From: Dacryopinax spathularia
Taxonomy: Eukaryota; Basidiomycota; Dacrymycetes; Dacrymycetales; Dacrymycetaceae
DNA: 64,000 nucleotides
Assembly (NCBI GenBank): GCA_037974965.1
Contig: JBBPFI010000011.1
Span: 620,001 to 684,000 of the forward strand
Reading direction: 5' to 3'
Shown here piece by piece: positions 24,101 to 35,006 of the stretch (positions within the stretch are counted from its first letter, which is position 1; every line of letters starts with the position of its first letter). Both the position numbers and the translations under genes were made by a program. The notes under the pieces are model-generated. The model was not told the origin of the DNA. It saw nothing but the letters and a program-made list of their open reading frames with translations, and searched no databases.

Positions 24101-25153
24101 ATGAGCGGTGACGATCCCGCCACAGAAGACGGCATCAGCGAAGCAGAAAGTGATAGCGGTGAGGCACACTAACGCCTACATTCTGTCTGTAGACACGGTG
24201 AGCTGAAACCTCGTTAGAATCGGAAAACGGTTACCTGGGTTCAGCTGGAAGAAAAGCTAAGCACTTCGTCCCGTCGACCAAGGCGAGCCTTTTCAGCCTT
24301 CTAACCAAGCGCTTTCGCACTAAAAGCTCTTGCAGATGAAAGTGAGATATAATCTTACCGGCAGCTTTACCACGTGTTGATTGGAACAGCACATGATGAA
24401 ACTCCTGAAGACTTGGAAGCGTCAGAGTCCTGATGACAAGACCATCATTATATGTCAATTTGTAACTGCTTTGGACCTTGTTGCCGAGTACTTGACGGAG
24501 AATGACTTCTTCGTTGTCCGGTGCGCCCCTCATCCTTCATGTTACCCTCAAAACGCTCACACAGCACAGTTATGACGGGAGCATGAACCTAGACGCTCGG
24601 GAAAATGCGGTGAAGGATTTCATGGCCGACCAAGGACCCACCGTGATGTTGCTGTCACTGAAGGCTGGCGGTGTCGGGTGCGTGTCAGTGCTTGCGATCT
24701 TAATCTCATGGTGACTTTTGTCATCAGACTGAATCTCACTCGAGCCAACCGTGTTATTCTTCTGGATCTGGGATGGTCCCAAGCTGTGGAAGCCCAAGCT
24801 TTCGATCGTGTGCATCGTCTTGGTCAGACAAAGGGTGCGTATTCCCGCGCTTATCGCCATTTGACACTCCATGACGTTCTCGCCTGCAGAGGTGCTGGTT
24901 AAAAGACTCGTAGCCACGAACACTGTGGAAGAGCGGATCCTCGAGCTGCAGGCGCACAAGGTACTCTACCCAATAACCTCGCAGAATGCGTTGCTGACCG
25001 CACACAGCAATCACTGGCGGATCATTCTATGGGGGAAGGCAGCGGGAAGGCGCTCGGGAGGCTCACGGTCCGCGATCTAGCCATGCGTGAGGGAAATTCT
25101 GCTCTGCAGCGGGCGAGGCTAATCCAATGACAGTTTTTGGCTGCGACATCTGA
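21127..25153 (+). CDS. SNF2-family ATPase with RING finger, paralogue C
   Basis: Predicted 907 aa from 26 exons: 21127-21189, 21249-21311, 21365-21395, 21454-21563, 21613-21675, 21728-21766, 21815-21980, 22039-22161, 22211-22349, 22400-22547, 22595-22883, 22935-23295, 23355-23389, 23441-23485, 23537-23700, 23751-23844, 23903-23971, 24024-24158, 24218-24282, 24336-24341, 24390-24520, 24570-24677, 24728-24834, 24890-24960, 25008-25086, 25134-25153. Starts [15 protein letters not shown]. It shares the C58/C61/H91/H97 module with B, then a basic KRVKIEP patch and an acidic DADDDD stretch. Motifs: [16 protein letters not shown] (DEAQ), LTGTPVINS, a full RING ([17 protein letters not shown]), LKAGGVG and HRLGQTK. 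The linker between the RING and the C lobe is shorter than in A or B. Exon 3 was placed by comparison with B. Confidence 0.87.
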
Positions 25154-25831
25154 CGAGTGGGTGCTCCCGACATCAACTACCCAACACCAGGGACAACTAT
25201 GCAGGACATTTCCCAGGTCGCCGCATCATACAACGGATGGCTATCGATATTGAACAGCATTCTCAAGACGTCAACGTATATTCATCCTGCATCATACCTC
25301 GCCATCCTACGACTCTACCACACGATATGAACTCATCTCCTCAAAGAACACTATGAAAACTACATAAGGTACAAAAAATCAGAAAAAGGAAAATCCAAAA
25401 AAAAGGAGGTACACCGTTATTCGGGTCATTATCAGCATTGTACTTGTTCATCTCGGCATTCTTTCTTCCACAAACGAATGTATGGTTCATACCCCGCATC
25501 TCGTATTCCCTCATCTCGTTATTCCTTTCTCGTTCTGCATCATTCTTCCGGCACACATATGATTTCATGTCAGGCATCGTGATTAACTTCGCCATAGTCG
25601 GGCGAAGGTACATAATACAGTCTACAGTTACAGTATGTTTGTCCCCGCTCGGGTCCTCGACTATGACTACGAGCGTTATTGTCGCAGCTTCGCTAATCAG
25701 GCGCGAAATAGCCCCACATCGACACCTAGCGATCACTCATGCCCCGCTTGTCTCCTGGCTATTGTTCCTCTTCCTATGTCCCGTACTGCTCGCAGGAGGG
25801 AATAAGCATCTCCGACCCATCCGAGCGTATC
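25154..25831. other. Intergenic between convergent genes
   Basis: About 680 bp between paralogue C (+) and RRP42 (-). AT-rich around 25360-25440, with A-tracts that suit 3' ends. Short frames on both strands have no recognisable product. Confidence 0.5.
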
Positions 25832-27118
25832 TTAACTGAACGGCCCCAAGTTCGACCCTTTCGACCGAACCGCTGGATCCTTCAACCTCACATCCAAAGC
25901 CTGGGCCATCTCCCTCGCATGCTTGACGCCATCCTACAAGGCACCAAAAATCAGTACATCACTCTCCTACCTGGCTCCCCTCCCTGGGAGGGAATAGGGG
26001 ATATGGAAGAAGAAGAGGAAGTACGCACTTGTAATGTCCGCTTCAGCTCCATTGGGGTGAGCTCTGCCGACCCTAGTTTTTGTAGAGTTGTGAGCTGCCC
26101 TGAGGGGCGGACGAACAGAAGGAGACGGGAGGGCGTGCATGCTTCTTCGGTTGCGGTCGCGTCCAGGTAATACACCGGCGTCAACTACTCTCCTTATCAG
26201 CATCCCATGCTCAAAGGAAAAAAGGCAGGATAAAGGTTCGGAGGAAGTACGGTAAAGGCAGGTAGAGAGAAGGACGCACGAGGTTCATAGTCAAACAAAC
26301 CGGTATGTCCTCCCTCCCCACCAGCGGCACACCCTCGTCCGCCCCGTCCTCAAGCTCGAAATCCCCCCCTCCGCCTCCCCTCCTCAGTTCCCTCATCCGA
26401 TCCAGCACGCCCTGCTTCAGCATTGCCCCCGCCGCACTGACATCCACTCCCCCTCCCCCTCCTGCTCCGGCAGGAGCTTCATAAGCCACACTCTTCGTAC
26501 GTGGTATCCGGAGGTCCCAGAGAGCGCCACGGACGGCAGAGAAGAGCGTGTCGTGTAAATTGCCGGAGTGGGAGAGGATTAAAGCGTCGATCGAGGGTTG
26601 CCAGGCTCTTTGGCGGGGGACTATGCTGAGTTGGGAGTCTGGGAGGAGGCGCGGGGTGGAGAGGTAGGTGCTGAGGAGGGAGGTGAGGTCGGAGGAGAGG
26701 TCGGAGAGGGCGTCGCGGTCTAGGTGGGGGAAGGCGCTTGGTGAGCTGTTCGCACGTTAGTCTCACTCGTCTCGCCACACGAAAATGAGAGCAAGCGCGG
26801 CAGGAAAGAAAGGGCGTACCACTCCACCGAACACCGGAACTTCCCCTCCTCCCCCGAAACAGCGCCCGCTTCTTCGTCGATGACATCGTCGTCATCCTCA
26901 TCCCCCGCAGGCTCCAACACCCTCACATCAAGCTTAACAGCAACGACCACATCCGTCTCCCCTATCCTGGCTCTCGCACTCCCATTCGCGCCCGGCGCGA
27001 CGCCAGTAGAGAGAGTGATGGGTCTGTAGTCTAGCAGACTTCGTCCGTCGGGGCGGACGGAGTTGAGTAGGCCTGCGGCGGTGTAGGATGATTCTGCTTT
27101 TGAGAGCGGGGCGGCCAT
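25832..27118 (-). CDS. RRP42: Exosome ring subunit Rrp42/EXOSC7-like, 340 aa
   Basis: Exons: 26820-27118, 26280-26745, 26029-26184, 25832-25933; introns of 74, 95 and 95 bp, longer than most in the window. Starts MAAPLSKAESSY. RNase PH fold: NSVRPDGRSLLDYRPI, then STGVAPGANGSARARIGETDVVVAV at the N-terminus, as in Rrp42/EXOSC7. The second half reads ALILSHSGNLHDTLFSAVRGAL and, near the C-terminus, VYYLDATATEEACTPSRL. Rrp42 is a catalytically dead subunit of the six-member RNase PH ring of the RNA exosome (nucleus and cytoplasm) and pairs with Mtr3. Gly- and acid-rich insertions (~75-95 and ~235-270) are not part of the core. The upstream in-frame Met at 27133 is less likely as start because family similarity begins at MAAPL. 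Rrp45/Rrp43 are the alternatives but fit less well. Confidence 0.82.
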
Positions 27119-27439
27119 CGTCCTCAACCTCAACCTCTAGATTTTCTAAGCAGTTACTGTTGACGTTGCGAAAGGCACGAAAAAGTCGCGCCGCGCTCAA
27201 CAGAGAGGAGGAAGGGACTCAGGGTCCCCTTCCGCCGGAAATGTTATCGCCGACTATCGGAGATAAGCGTGGGAACGTGCATCGCGGTTGCTTGTGGTGC
27301 CTACGCGCTAGTAAGGAGTCGAGTCTGTAGGCGAGGCGCTGGCGACCTCCACACCATACATACAGCCTGCCCTGCTCGAACCCATCATCCCAACTACCAC
27401 TCAGCATACCCTAGAGAGAGAGAGAGAGAGAGAGGAGGG
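27119..27439. promoter_or_regulatory. Divergent promoter, RRP42 / acid phosphatase
   Basis: About 320 bp between two divergently transcribed genes. It ends in an (AG)n microsatellite (about 27412-27434) directly before the phosphatase ATG, probably in its 5' UTR. Confidence 0.6.
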
Positions 27440-29675
27440 ATGACGATTGACGTGGACAAGTACGAGCCAGCACCGGACGACTTGGTCCTCGAGCAGCTGC
27501 ACGTCTACGTGAGACATGGTCAGTACCCTGCCATCAACCAATACATAACGCCGTTCTGATGTATGGGCTATATTGCCGCAGGCGAGCGCACCCCCGTCCA
27601 CCCCCGCCTAGCAGAATACATCCCCCCTCTCTGGCCACTCTGCCGCACATCTTTCCTCACGTACGCCAACATAATCCAGCGCCGCCCCGACCCTGCAGTG
27701 GAAGTGGTAGCGCCGGGGGCGAAGGACTGGCATAATCTAGGAGTGGTCAAGATGGAAAGGGTGGCGGAGGTGCCGAAGGGGAGGGATGGGAGAGGGCATG
27801 AGTTTGACGGGTTGGAACATGCTTGGTGCGTTGCTGCCGTCGCTCTCTCTGCCGTGATATTGGTGGTCGGGGCTGACGGGCTGGGGACAGTGGGTTCGGC
27901 CAGTTAACGGACAAGGGCGTCGTCTCGACCTCCCTGTTCGGCGCTGCCCTCCGAACACTCTACGTAGACAAGTACGTCTCCCCCCTCCCTCCCTCCCCTC
28001 CCCGCCCAAAATCGCACAGAACGCCCGCCGACCCTAACCCCAAAGACTAGGCTTCCTCCCTCCCACCTACACACCCGAGTCCACCTACCTCCGGAGCACC
28101 GACATGCCCCGCACCATCGCCACGCTCCAACACATAGTTTCCCATCTCTATCCGCCTTGGCTTCATCCTGCTGGCGAACTGGCCGCTCCCCCACCTAGGA
28201 TATTGGTTAGGTTTCAGACGGACGAGGACTTGATGCAGAATATGACGTGTGAGCGGTTTAGGCTGTTTAGGGAGGTGTGGGCGAAAGGTGCGTCTGTCTT
28301 CCTTCCTTCCTTCTTTCATCCTTCGTTTGTCCCCCCCTATGGAAGGCTGCTTGGTTAGTCTCATGGGAATGTATGAGAAAGCTGATGAGTGGTTTGAGCA
28401 GCGGTAGAGCCCCATATAGACGAACAACTCAAGTCCCTCGACCCAAAGCTCTCAAAATACATAGACGGCCGACCAATCCGACTCGTACGCCCCCCCTCTC
28501 CCTCTCCCTCCCTCTCCCCCTCCCCCTCCCTCCCTCTCCCCTCTCCCTCTTCCCCAGCCTTTCCTACCTCAGTACTTCTCCACCCAAGCGCCGGGCCGAT
28601 CGCTGACTAACCTCGCGCAGAACGGCCACCCCAAGCTCTCAGGGTTATTGGATACGATCAAGTCTGCCACCGCGCACGGGATACCGGTGCCGCCCGAGTT
28701 TAGGGAGGAGGGCGTGATGCGGCTTATGGAGAGTGCTGTTGTTGCTGAGTGGTTTGGAGGATGTGCGTCGCCCTATCCTCTTCCCCTCTTCCTCCTCCCT
28801 TATCCTCTTCTCCTCTTCCCCCTCCCTTCTCCTCTTCTCTCTTCTCTCTTCTCTCTTCTCTCTTCTCTCTTCTCTTCCCTCCCTTCCCTCTTCCCTCTTC
28901 TCTCTTCTCTCTTCCTACAGAAAAGAAGAGGATGACTGACCCAGGAGCTCCTGTTCGCACAGACCGACACCCAGAAATCCGAACCCTCGGCTCCGGCCGG
29001 CTCTTCGCCGACCTCCAAAAAGTGATGGCCTCCAAAATCTCCCAAGGCCCAAAGGACCCGCTAAAGCTCAGGATACTCTCGACGCACGACACGACGATCG
29101 CGACTATGCTTATTAGCATGGGCGTGTTTGATGGCCGGTGGCCGGAGTTTACGAGTAGTATCGTTTTTGAGCTGTTTAGGCAGAAGGAGGAGGAGGGGAG
29201 TGGGAGGGGGAAGGGGAAGGGGAAGGGGAAGGGGTGGTTTGGGACGGCGAAGCCTCCGGAGTATTGTGCGTCCTTTTTTCCATTTGCTATTCTACTCTTC
29301 TACCATAAGCGTCTTTTACATGACTCCGACATGAAGAGTAGCGCGCTAACGCCCGGCATCGCAGACGTCCGCGCCCGCTACCAAAACCGTTCCCTCCCCC
29401 TCCCCTTCTGCGCCTCCCCAACAGCGCACCACCCCTCCTCCCCAACCCTCTGCACATTCGCCGCCTTCTCCCAGCACGTAGCGACCTTCACGCCCCAGAA
29501 CTGGCGCGAGCAGTGTAAGCAGCCCCTGACGGAAGAGGATAAGAGGGGGATTGTTGAGGGCGCGTGTGGGGGGGAGGAGGGGATCCTTTTTCCTATGAGG
29601 GAGTTGGACCGCGGGGAGAGGCCGGGGCCGGGTGGGGCGCCGGATACGGATGTGGGTGGTGGGACGGGCTTGTAG
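27440..29675 (+). CDS. Histidine acid phosphatase family protein, 494 aa
   Basis: Exons: 27440-27518, 27582-27825, 27891-27971, 28046-28287, 28402-28484, 28621-28762, 28963-29265, 29365-29675. Branch 2 histidine phosphatases hydrolyse phosphomonoesters through a phospho-His in RHGxRxP; here VYVRHGERTPVHPR at residues ~24-35, with its His codon split by intron 1. The second catalytic site is STHDTTIA, and CGFGQLTDKG is the expected family motif. No signal peptide is visible (MTIDVDKYEPAPDD), so it may be intracellular, unlike secreted phytase/PHO5 relatives. A Gly/Lys-rich loop (GRGKGKGKGKG) interrupts the C-terminal half. Introns are long and CT-rich. The 28763-28962 intron passes several AG sites that would create stops; the one chosen restores the family sequence YRHPEIRTLG. 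Confidence 0.83.
28770..28918. repeat. CT-rich low-complexity tract (TCTCTTC units)
   Basis: Repeated CTCTTC/TCTCTTC units filling most of intron 6 of the acid phosphatase gene. The shorter 28490-28555 tract in intron 5 is of the same kind. Confidence 0.85.
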
Positions 29676-30043
29676 GGCTTGTTGAGTGCGTTGTGCAGAT
29701 CGAGGGGGACATAGAGGACACTTTATCTTAGAGAGATGCATGTCGGCAAGGATCGAGCCTATCGCGAATCGAGCGCGCGTCGGTAGTGCCAGTGTGCAAG
29801 TCGGAGGATAGCGGCGGTTTTTTGTTTGCGGAGCAGCCAGCGCAATCGTTCCTCGTTCGTGGCCTCGTCTTCGACGCCCGCAGTGATACGTCAGATATGC
29901 TCCGTATGTTCTCCTCGACGCGTGGCGAAACCCATAAAGCTGCGCCGCGAGCGCGAGCCTTCGACAGCATCAATACCTAACGGCGGTAGGCAGTGCTAGG
30001 CCTTCGCCGATGTACCATTTGGAGGCCGGACGTGCGCCCGAGC
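29676..30043. other. Intergenic between convergent genes
   Basis: About 370 bp holding the 3' ends of the phosphatase and MTR3 genes; nothing else seen. Confidence 0.5.
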
Positions 30044-31231
30044 CTATTCGGCCTTCTGCAGCGCCAACCGACGCTTCGCGCTCTCAAGCAGCACCTTGAC
30101 GACCAAATGGTGTATCTCGCCACACATCTTGATGCATTGCTGTACCATCTGTAAGGTCGTGTGAGTGGACGACCGGAAAAAATGGACCAGATGAAACAGG
30201 AAAGAAAACGGAAGGACAAAAAAGAGAGAGAATGATGTAGGAGAACAGCAAAATGTTATAGAAAAAAAAGCAAGTAGACGCGAACGCACCTCATCGACCT
30301 CCTCCAACCCCGCCTCGCCCTCCATCCACACATCCCCCACCGTCCCCAACGCCGGCAAGCAGCTCACCCCCAGCACACCCCTGGCCCCCCTCGCCTCCTT
30401 CTCACTCGGGTCCATCCACACCCCCTGTCCTCCCTTTTCCCCGCCCTGTCCTCCCGCCCCAGCCGACGGTGCGCAAAGGGCAGCCGCACACCCTATAGGC
30501 AGCCCAAGCATCTCCACCCCCGCCTCTGCCAGCGCCGCCCCCGCAGCCGTCACGCTCGCTCCAACAAGGGAATGGACACCATCACACTCCAAAACATGGA
30601 CATACACGTCAATCCCCGCCTTCGGATACTTCTCGAGCCTCACCGCCGGGGCCAGAGCAGCTCGGACGCGGAGGGAGAGGGGACGGGACTCTGCTCCCCG
30701 GAGAGGGGGGGCACGGAGGGGGAGAGCGAAGGGTGAGAATTTGAGGGAGACGGTGAGGCTTCCTGTGTCGGCGAAACTGGAGGAGGTGGTCGTGCTGGAG
30801 GTGGTGCTGGTACTGGAGAGGGAGGAGAGGGAGGAGGGCTTGAGTTGACGGGGTCCGTGTACGGCGACGACGAGTTTTGTACGGGAGGCTTCGAGGTATG
30901 CGGAGCCTGAGGCTGAGGGTATGAGTCCGGTTTGGAGGACTGGCGTGGAGAGGTAGGTCAGTACACCACAGCGCGAGGATTTCAAAAAGAAATAGGGAGG
31001 AAAGCTGCGCATATATGCATGCGGGCGGAAAGAAGTCTGAAAAGAGAAGGACGCACATATCGGCCTCACGTCTCCAGGCTTCCTGCCGTCCGACCTGCCC
31101 CCAGCTGGCTGAGCCAAGTTGTTGATAGGCGTTGTATCGTCCTCCTCCGACTCGTCTTCGAAATACTGAGGAGGCCTTGATTTTTCTGGACCGGTTACGC
31201 GTCTCCGGTCTGTGGAGGGGAGGGTCGACAT
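30044..31231 (-). CDS. MTR3: Exosome ring subunit Mtr3/EXOSC6-like, 309 aa
   Basis: Exons: 31057-31231, 30290-30939, 30044-30148; introns 117 and 141 bp. Starts MSTLPSTDRRRVTGPEKS. The RNase PH fold begins at GGRSDGRKPGDVRPIFLQTG, with the Ile-Phe join made across intron 1, then PSASGSAYLEASRTKLVVAVHGP, the order seen in Mtr3/EXOSC6. Later segments KAGIDVYVHVLECDG and GASVTAAGAALAEAGVEM correspond to the second half of the fold. Mtr3 forms a heterodimer with Rrp42 in the six-subunit ring that threads RNA to Rrp44. A Ser/Thr-rich loop (~105-125) and a Gly/Gln-rich loop (~215-235) are insertions. The C-terminal helix (VQQCIKMCGEIHHLV) is typical. Rrp46 is the main alternative. Confidence 0.82.
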   Translation of the reverse strand: MSTLPSTDRRRVTGPEKSRPPQYFEDESEEDDTTPINNLAQPAGGRSDGRKPGDVRPICASFSFQTSFRPHAYMRSFPPYFFLKSSRCGVLTYLSTPVLQTGLIPSASGSAYLEASRTKLVVAVHGPRQLKPSSLSSLSSTSTTSSTTTSSSFADTGSLTVSLKFSPFALPLRAPPLRGAESRPLSLRVRAALAPAVRLEKYPKAGIDVYVHVLECDGVHSLVGASVTAAGAALAEAGVEMLGLPIGCAAALCAPSAGAGGQGGEKGGQGVWMDPSEKEARGARGVLGVSCLPALGTVGDVWMEGEAGLEEVDEVRSRLLAFFSITFCCSPTSFSLFFVLPFSFLFHLVHFFRSSTHTTLQMVQQCIKMCGEIHHLVVKVLLESAKRRLALQKAE

Positions 31232-31988
31232 GCGCGCAGGTTACGGTCGAAAGTGGAAAGTGAGGAGCGAGGAGAGCAGAGCGATGGGAGGCGATGGGAG
31301 GTTGTTGATCGGAGAGGCGTGGAGTTGAACAGCCACTGCCTTTCTAAGAGACAGATCGAGGACGATCGATGACAGACAACGAGCAAGACAACCAGTCTCA
31401 AGACAGCGAGCGACACGTCCAGACAACGCGAAGGTGGGAGCAAAGGCAGGAAAAACGCGATCTGGACTGAAAGGCCCTGTGGCGCTCACCATCGGCCATA
31501 ACCTGCCTGCCGTTCGGGGATAGGGCGAAAAATGATCGATGTGATCGGAGCAGCGCGAATGTGAGATGGCTTGGCACGGCGATCCATTCCAGTTTTGTCA
31601 ACAATCCCACTCAATTCATCATTTATGCACTTGTCAATCCTCTTGCACTCAGTCTGGACGTCAAGATCCGTGCTCACATAAACATATAAACACCGCGTCT
31701 TCTTTCCCACGTCCAAATCCGGAAATGTGCGCGCTTCTTACCTGATCAGATTTGGCTGAGCTCAGCTGAGGTGAGGGTATGACATCACCCCACCCTAGCT
31801 GGCAGAAAGCTCGAGATAAATGTGGGCTCTACTGCTTTGCACATGCTCGTGATCGCATACACATTCTCGTGCGTATAAGAAGAACCCGTCCACTAGGTCT
31901 CGCTATCGTAATCCCGTTTGACTCCTGCGTTATCCTACTCAGCCTATCGAGTCCTCGTACTTGACGCTACTAAACAAACTCAAGCATC
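31232..31988. promoter_or_regulatory. Divergent intergenic region, MTR3 / MDR oxidoreductase
   Basis: About 760 bp between divergent start codons. It contains no gene I can support. A cctgatcagatttggctgagctcagctgag stretch near 31741-31770 has a small GAGCTCAGCT-type palindrome of unknown meaning. Confidence 0.45.
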
Positions 31989-33301
31989 ATGGCCACTACC
32001 ACCGAGCAAGTGCCAAAAGAGATGCAAGCCATCATCTTCCCCAAACCCGGTGCGCCCAGCGTACTAACCGCCAAGACCGTACCCGTCCCCTCCCTCGAAT
32101 CGCCGTACGACATCCTCGTCCGCCTGCACGCCTGCTCCCTAAACCCAGTCGACACAAAAGCCCGGCAAGGAGCTTTCCCCACTCCCCAAGTATTGGGGTA
32201 CGACGGTGCCGGCATCGTCGTCCTCGCCGGCTCAAAAGCGCGGTTCAAGCCAGGCGACAAAGTGATGTTCTCCGGCGTCCTCGGGCGGTCGGGGACGAAT
32301 GCGCAATACAGCGTGGTGGATAGTCGGATTGCGGGTCTTGTGCCGGAGGGATGGGACTGGGCGGAGGCGGCTGCTCTGCCGCTTGTGGGGCTGACGGCGT
32401 GGGAGATGCTTGAGGGGAAGTTTGGGCTGAAGGCGTGGCCGGAGGGGGAGGTGGAGAGGGGGATCGTCATTGTGAATGGCGCTGGGGGGGTGGGGAGTGT
32501 TGCGACTCAGTTGGCGAGGAAGGTGCGTACTGGGTCTGGTTCTCATTCACCTTCTCAACGGTGCTCCTCCTTCGCTGCTTTTTTTTGGTGCCGGTGCGAG
32601 GTGGAATAAGAGTGCTGACGCGTACGAGCGCAGGTGTTCAAGCTCAAAACTGTCGTCGTGACGGCCTCGAGGCCAGAGACGATCGAGTGGGCAAAGAAGA
32701 ACGGCGCGACGCACGTAATCAACCACCGTGAGGATATCGGTACGTCCCTCTCCCATCTTCCCATTCTCCCTCATCTCCCCACCTCCTCCCCTTCCCCCTC
32801 GTCGCCTCACCACCCCCAGCTTCTTTCCCTTACTTTGCTCTCCCGCTTCTGCCAATCCCGCCGGCATCGTGACTAACCCATGTTAAAGCGGAGCAACTCC
32901 AAAAACTCCACATAACCCCACACTACGCATTCATCTGCCACTCCACCAGCACCTACATCCCCCCTCTCACAAAAATAATGGCCCCCTGGGGGCACATCGG
33001 CTCAATAGTCGAAGACCCCTCCACCCCCCTCCCATTCCACACGATGGACGCCTTCACCCGCGCCCTTACGTTCAGCTGGGAATTCATGTTCTCTCGCCCT
33101 ATGCTGGGGTATGAATTGGATGAGCAGGGGAGGATTTTAGGGGAACTGAAGAGGGCTGCGGAGCGGGGGGATGTGGGGGGGTTGGTTACGGTGAGGAAGC
33201 GGCTGGGGGCGGGGACGCTGAGGGAGGGGCATGAGCTTGTTGAGGGGGGGAAGGCGGTTGGGAAGGTTGTTTTTGATATTGGGGATACTATTGGGGAGTA
33301 G
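31989..33301 (+). CDS. MDR-superfamily oxidoreductase (zinc-type ADH-like/quinone reductase), 350 aa
   Basis: Exons: 31989-32522, 32634-32739, 32889-33301; introns 111 and 149 bp. Starts MATTTEQVPKEMQAI. The N-terminal GroES-like domain has ACSLNPVDTKAR and VLGYDGAGIVV. The Rossmann domain has the nucleotide-binding NGAGGVGSVATQLA motif and then VVVTASRPETIEWAKKNGA. The catalytic-zinc Cys/His set of true alcohol dehydrogenases is not evident, which fits the NAD(P)H-dependent 'zinc-binding ADH family' of enoyl/quinone reductases. Likely a soluble NADPH-dependent reductase; substrate unknown. The C-terminus (GKAVGKVVFDI) is standard for the family. Confidence 0.88.
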
Positions 33302-33508
33302 AAGGGGCGGGTCTGCGGGCATGCTGATTTCCTGGAGGATTTACTACCATCGACAGGGAGGGAATGTAGGAAGTGATCTCAGTACAGACAGCAGATAGGT
33401 TTAGGTCTGTTAGGAATTTGAAGGAAATAGAATAAGGATAAATTACAACAGCACATTACGCAGCGTCACTTCTCACTTCCACTTCTACGACAGCTTGCAG
33501 TAGAGGGA

Positions 33509-35006
33509 TCATAAGACGTTCCCCATGATCATGATCTTCGCGAACTCCTGGATGCCGACGGTCTTATCCCCCGCACTAGAGAACATCTCGAGCATCTCCT
33601 CGATCTGTCGCACACCAGCATGAGCACCAGCCCTCGAACTTGGAAAGGAACGGAGAAGGGAAGGGAGAGGGACGCACATCAGCAGCAGAAAGCTTCTCAT
33701 TCAACACCCTCCCGACCCTCGCCAACTCCGCCGGTCCAATCCGTCTCGTCACCACCGGCACCGTTGGCACCTCTCTCTCCTTCCCTTTGCCCTTCCCATC
33801 CCCATTCTGCGCCTCAGCAGCGCCAGCACCAACAGAAGGAGTAGAGCCGGAAGTGGAACCGGAAGCGGCCTCTTCTTCGAAAAACATCGCGAATGCTTCT
33901 TTGACCTCTGATTTCTTTTTGCTGGAGAGGTCGGCATAGGTGAGGTCGGAGATATCTTCTACGGTCTTTTTCCTCCTTCCCCTTCCCCTTGCACTTCCGC
34001 CGCCGCCGCCGTCAGCTGGGCCTGCTCGGCTGCTCGACGGTGTTGCTTTGCCCTTTCCCTTTTGCTTGCTCTTGCCCTTGTTCTTTTTATGGGAGGAGGT
34101 GGGTTGGCCGTATTCTGAGCCGGTGTCGGAGTCGGAGGGGGATTGAGAGGGGGAGGGAGTGAAGGCGTCTTCCTCCTCTTCCTCAGAATAGTCTGTTATG
34201 GGGCTGTCTTCTCCCTCTCCTCGGTCGGCTTCGCTTCGCTCGAACCCGCCTGCCTCTTGCTCATCGTCTCTCGAAACCCCACCCTCTGCCTCCTCGCCCG
34301 TGTGCTCCTCATCCAGCTCGTGGTCATCGCGTTGGCCAATAAGGACCGCACAAACAGCTCGCCAGTCTTCCCTACTCACTCCCTTCTCCGTCGCTCCGCG
34401 CCCTTCGCCGCCCCAGCCCGTGGCGGCCTCACGGAAGGTGGAGAGGACGTCGTCGTCGTCTGGCGGAAGGCGGAGGAGCTTGAGCGCGCGAGGGATTAGG
34501 GAGAGGGGGATATGGGTTGCTTGGTTTGCGGGGGGGTCGCGTGAGGGTGGGTGGGAGGACGGGGATGGCGGGAAGCCACCTCCTGCTCCTTGATCGTCGT
34601 TGTCGGCCGCGGTGAGAAATCCACCACTTTCTTCGGGAGGGGGGAAGCCGCCTGCTTCTTCTTCTGGAGGTAGGAACCCCCCTTCTTCAGCAGGCATAAA
34701 CCCTCCCCCTTTCTCAGCCATAAACCCACCCATCCCCATCTCTTCCTCCCTCCCCATCTCTGTAGGCACATCCATATTCAGCCTCCTCCTCTTCCTCCTC
34801 CTTCCCATACCACCCCCCTTCCCATCGTCCTCCTCATCATCATCATCATCCTGCAACGCCCTAGCCCTCCTCGCCGAATCAGCCGCAAACTCCGCGACCC
34901 TATCAAACGCCCTGTCGATCTCTTCCCTCAGGTTCTGGGGCAGGGCGGTGAAGTCGTCAGTGGGGATTTCTTCCATGTCGGCATCTTCGTCGTCGTAGGC
35001 GTCCAT
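33509..35006 (-). CDS. Acidic/basic low-complexity protein with C-terminal EF-hand-like pair, 474 aa
   Basis: Exons 33678-35006 and 33509-33604, intron 73 bp. I chose ATG at 35006 (MDAYDDEDADMEEIP); the frame continues upstream only through non-ATG codons. Visible parts: an N-terminal helix-like region (LPQNLREEIDRAFDRVAEFAAD), an acidic stretch, a bipartite-NLS-like RRRKRRR, then a run of GGF-containing repeats, a globular segment (IPLSLIPRALKLLRLPPDDDDV, then EDWRAVCAVLIGQR), a long Ser/Asp/Lys-rich disordered region with KGKGK runs, and a C-terminal calmodulin-like fold. That fold spans VKEAFAMFF, then LARVGRVLNEKLSAADIEEML and VGIQEFAKIM. The loops lack the canonical Asp spacing, so Ca2+ binding is doubtful. 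Probably nuclear. Function not recognised. Confidence 0.7.

Noticed and set aside
28749-29675. 308-codon frame running through the acid phosphatase
   Set aside because: Its first third is the CT-rich intron read as Ser/Leu/Pro; only the part from 28963 is exon.
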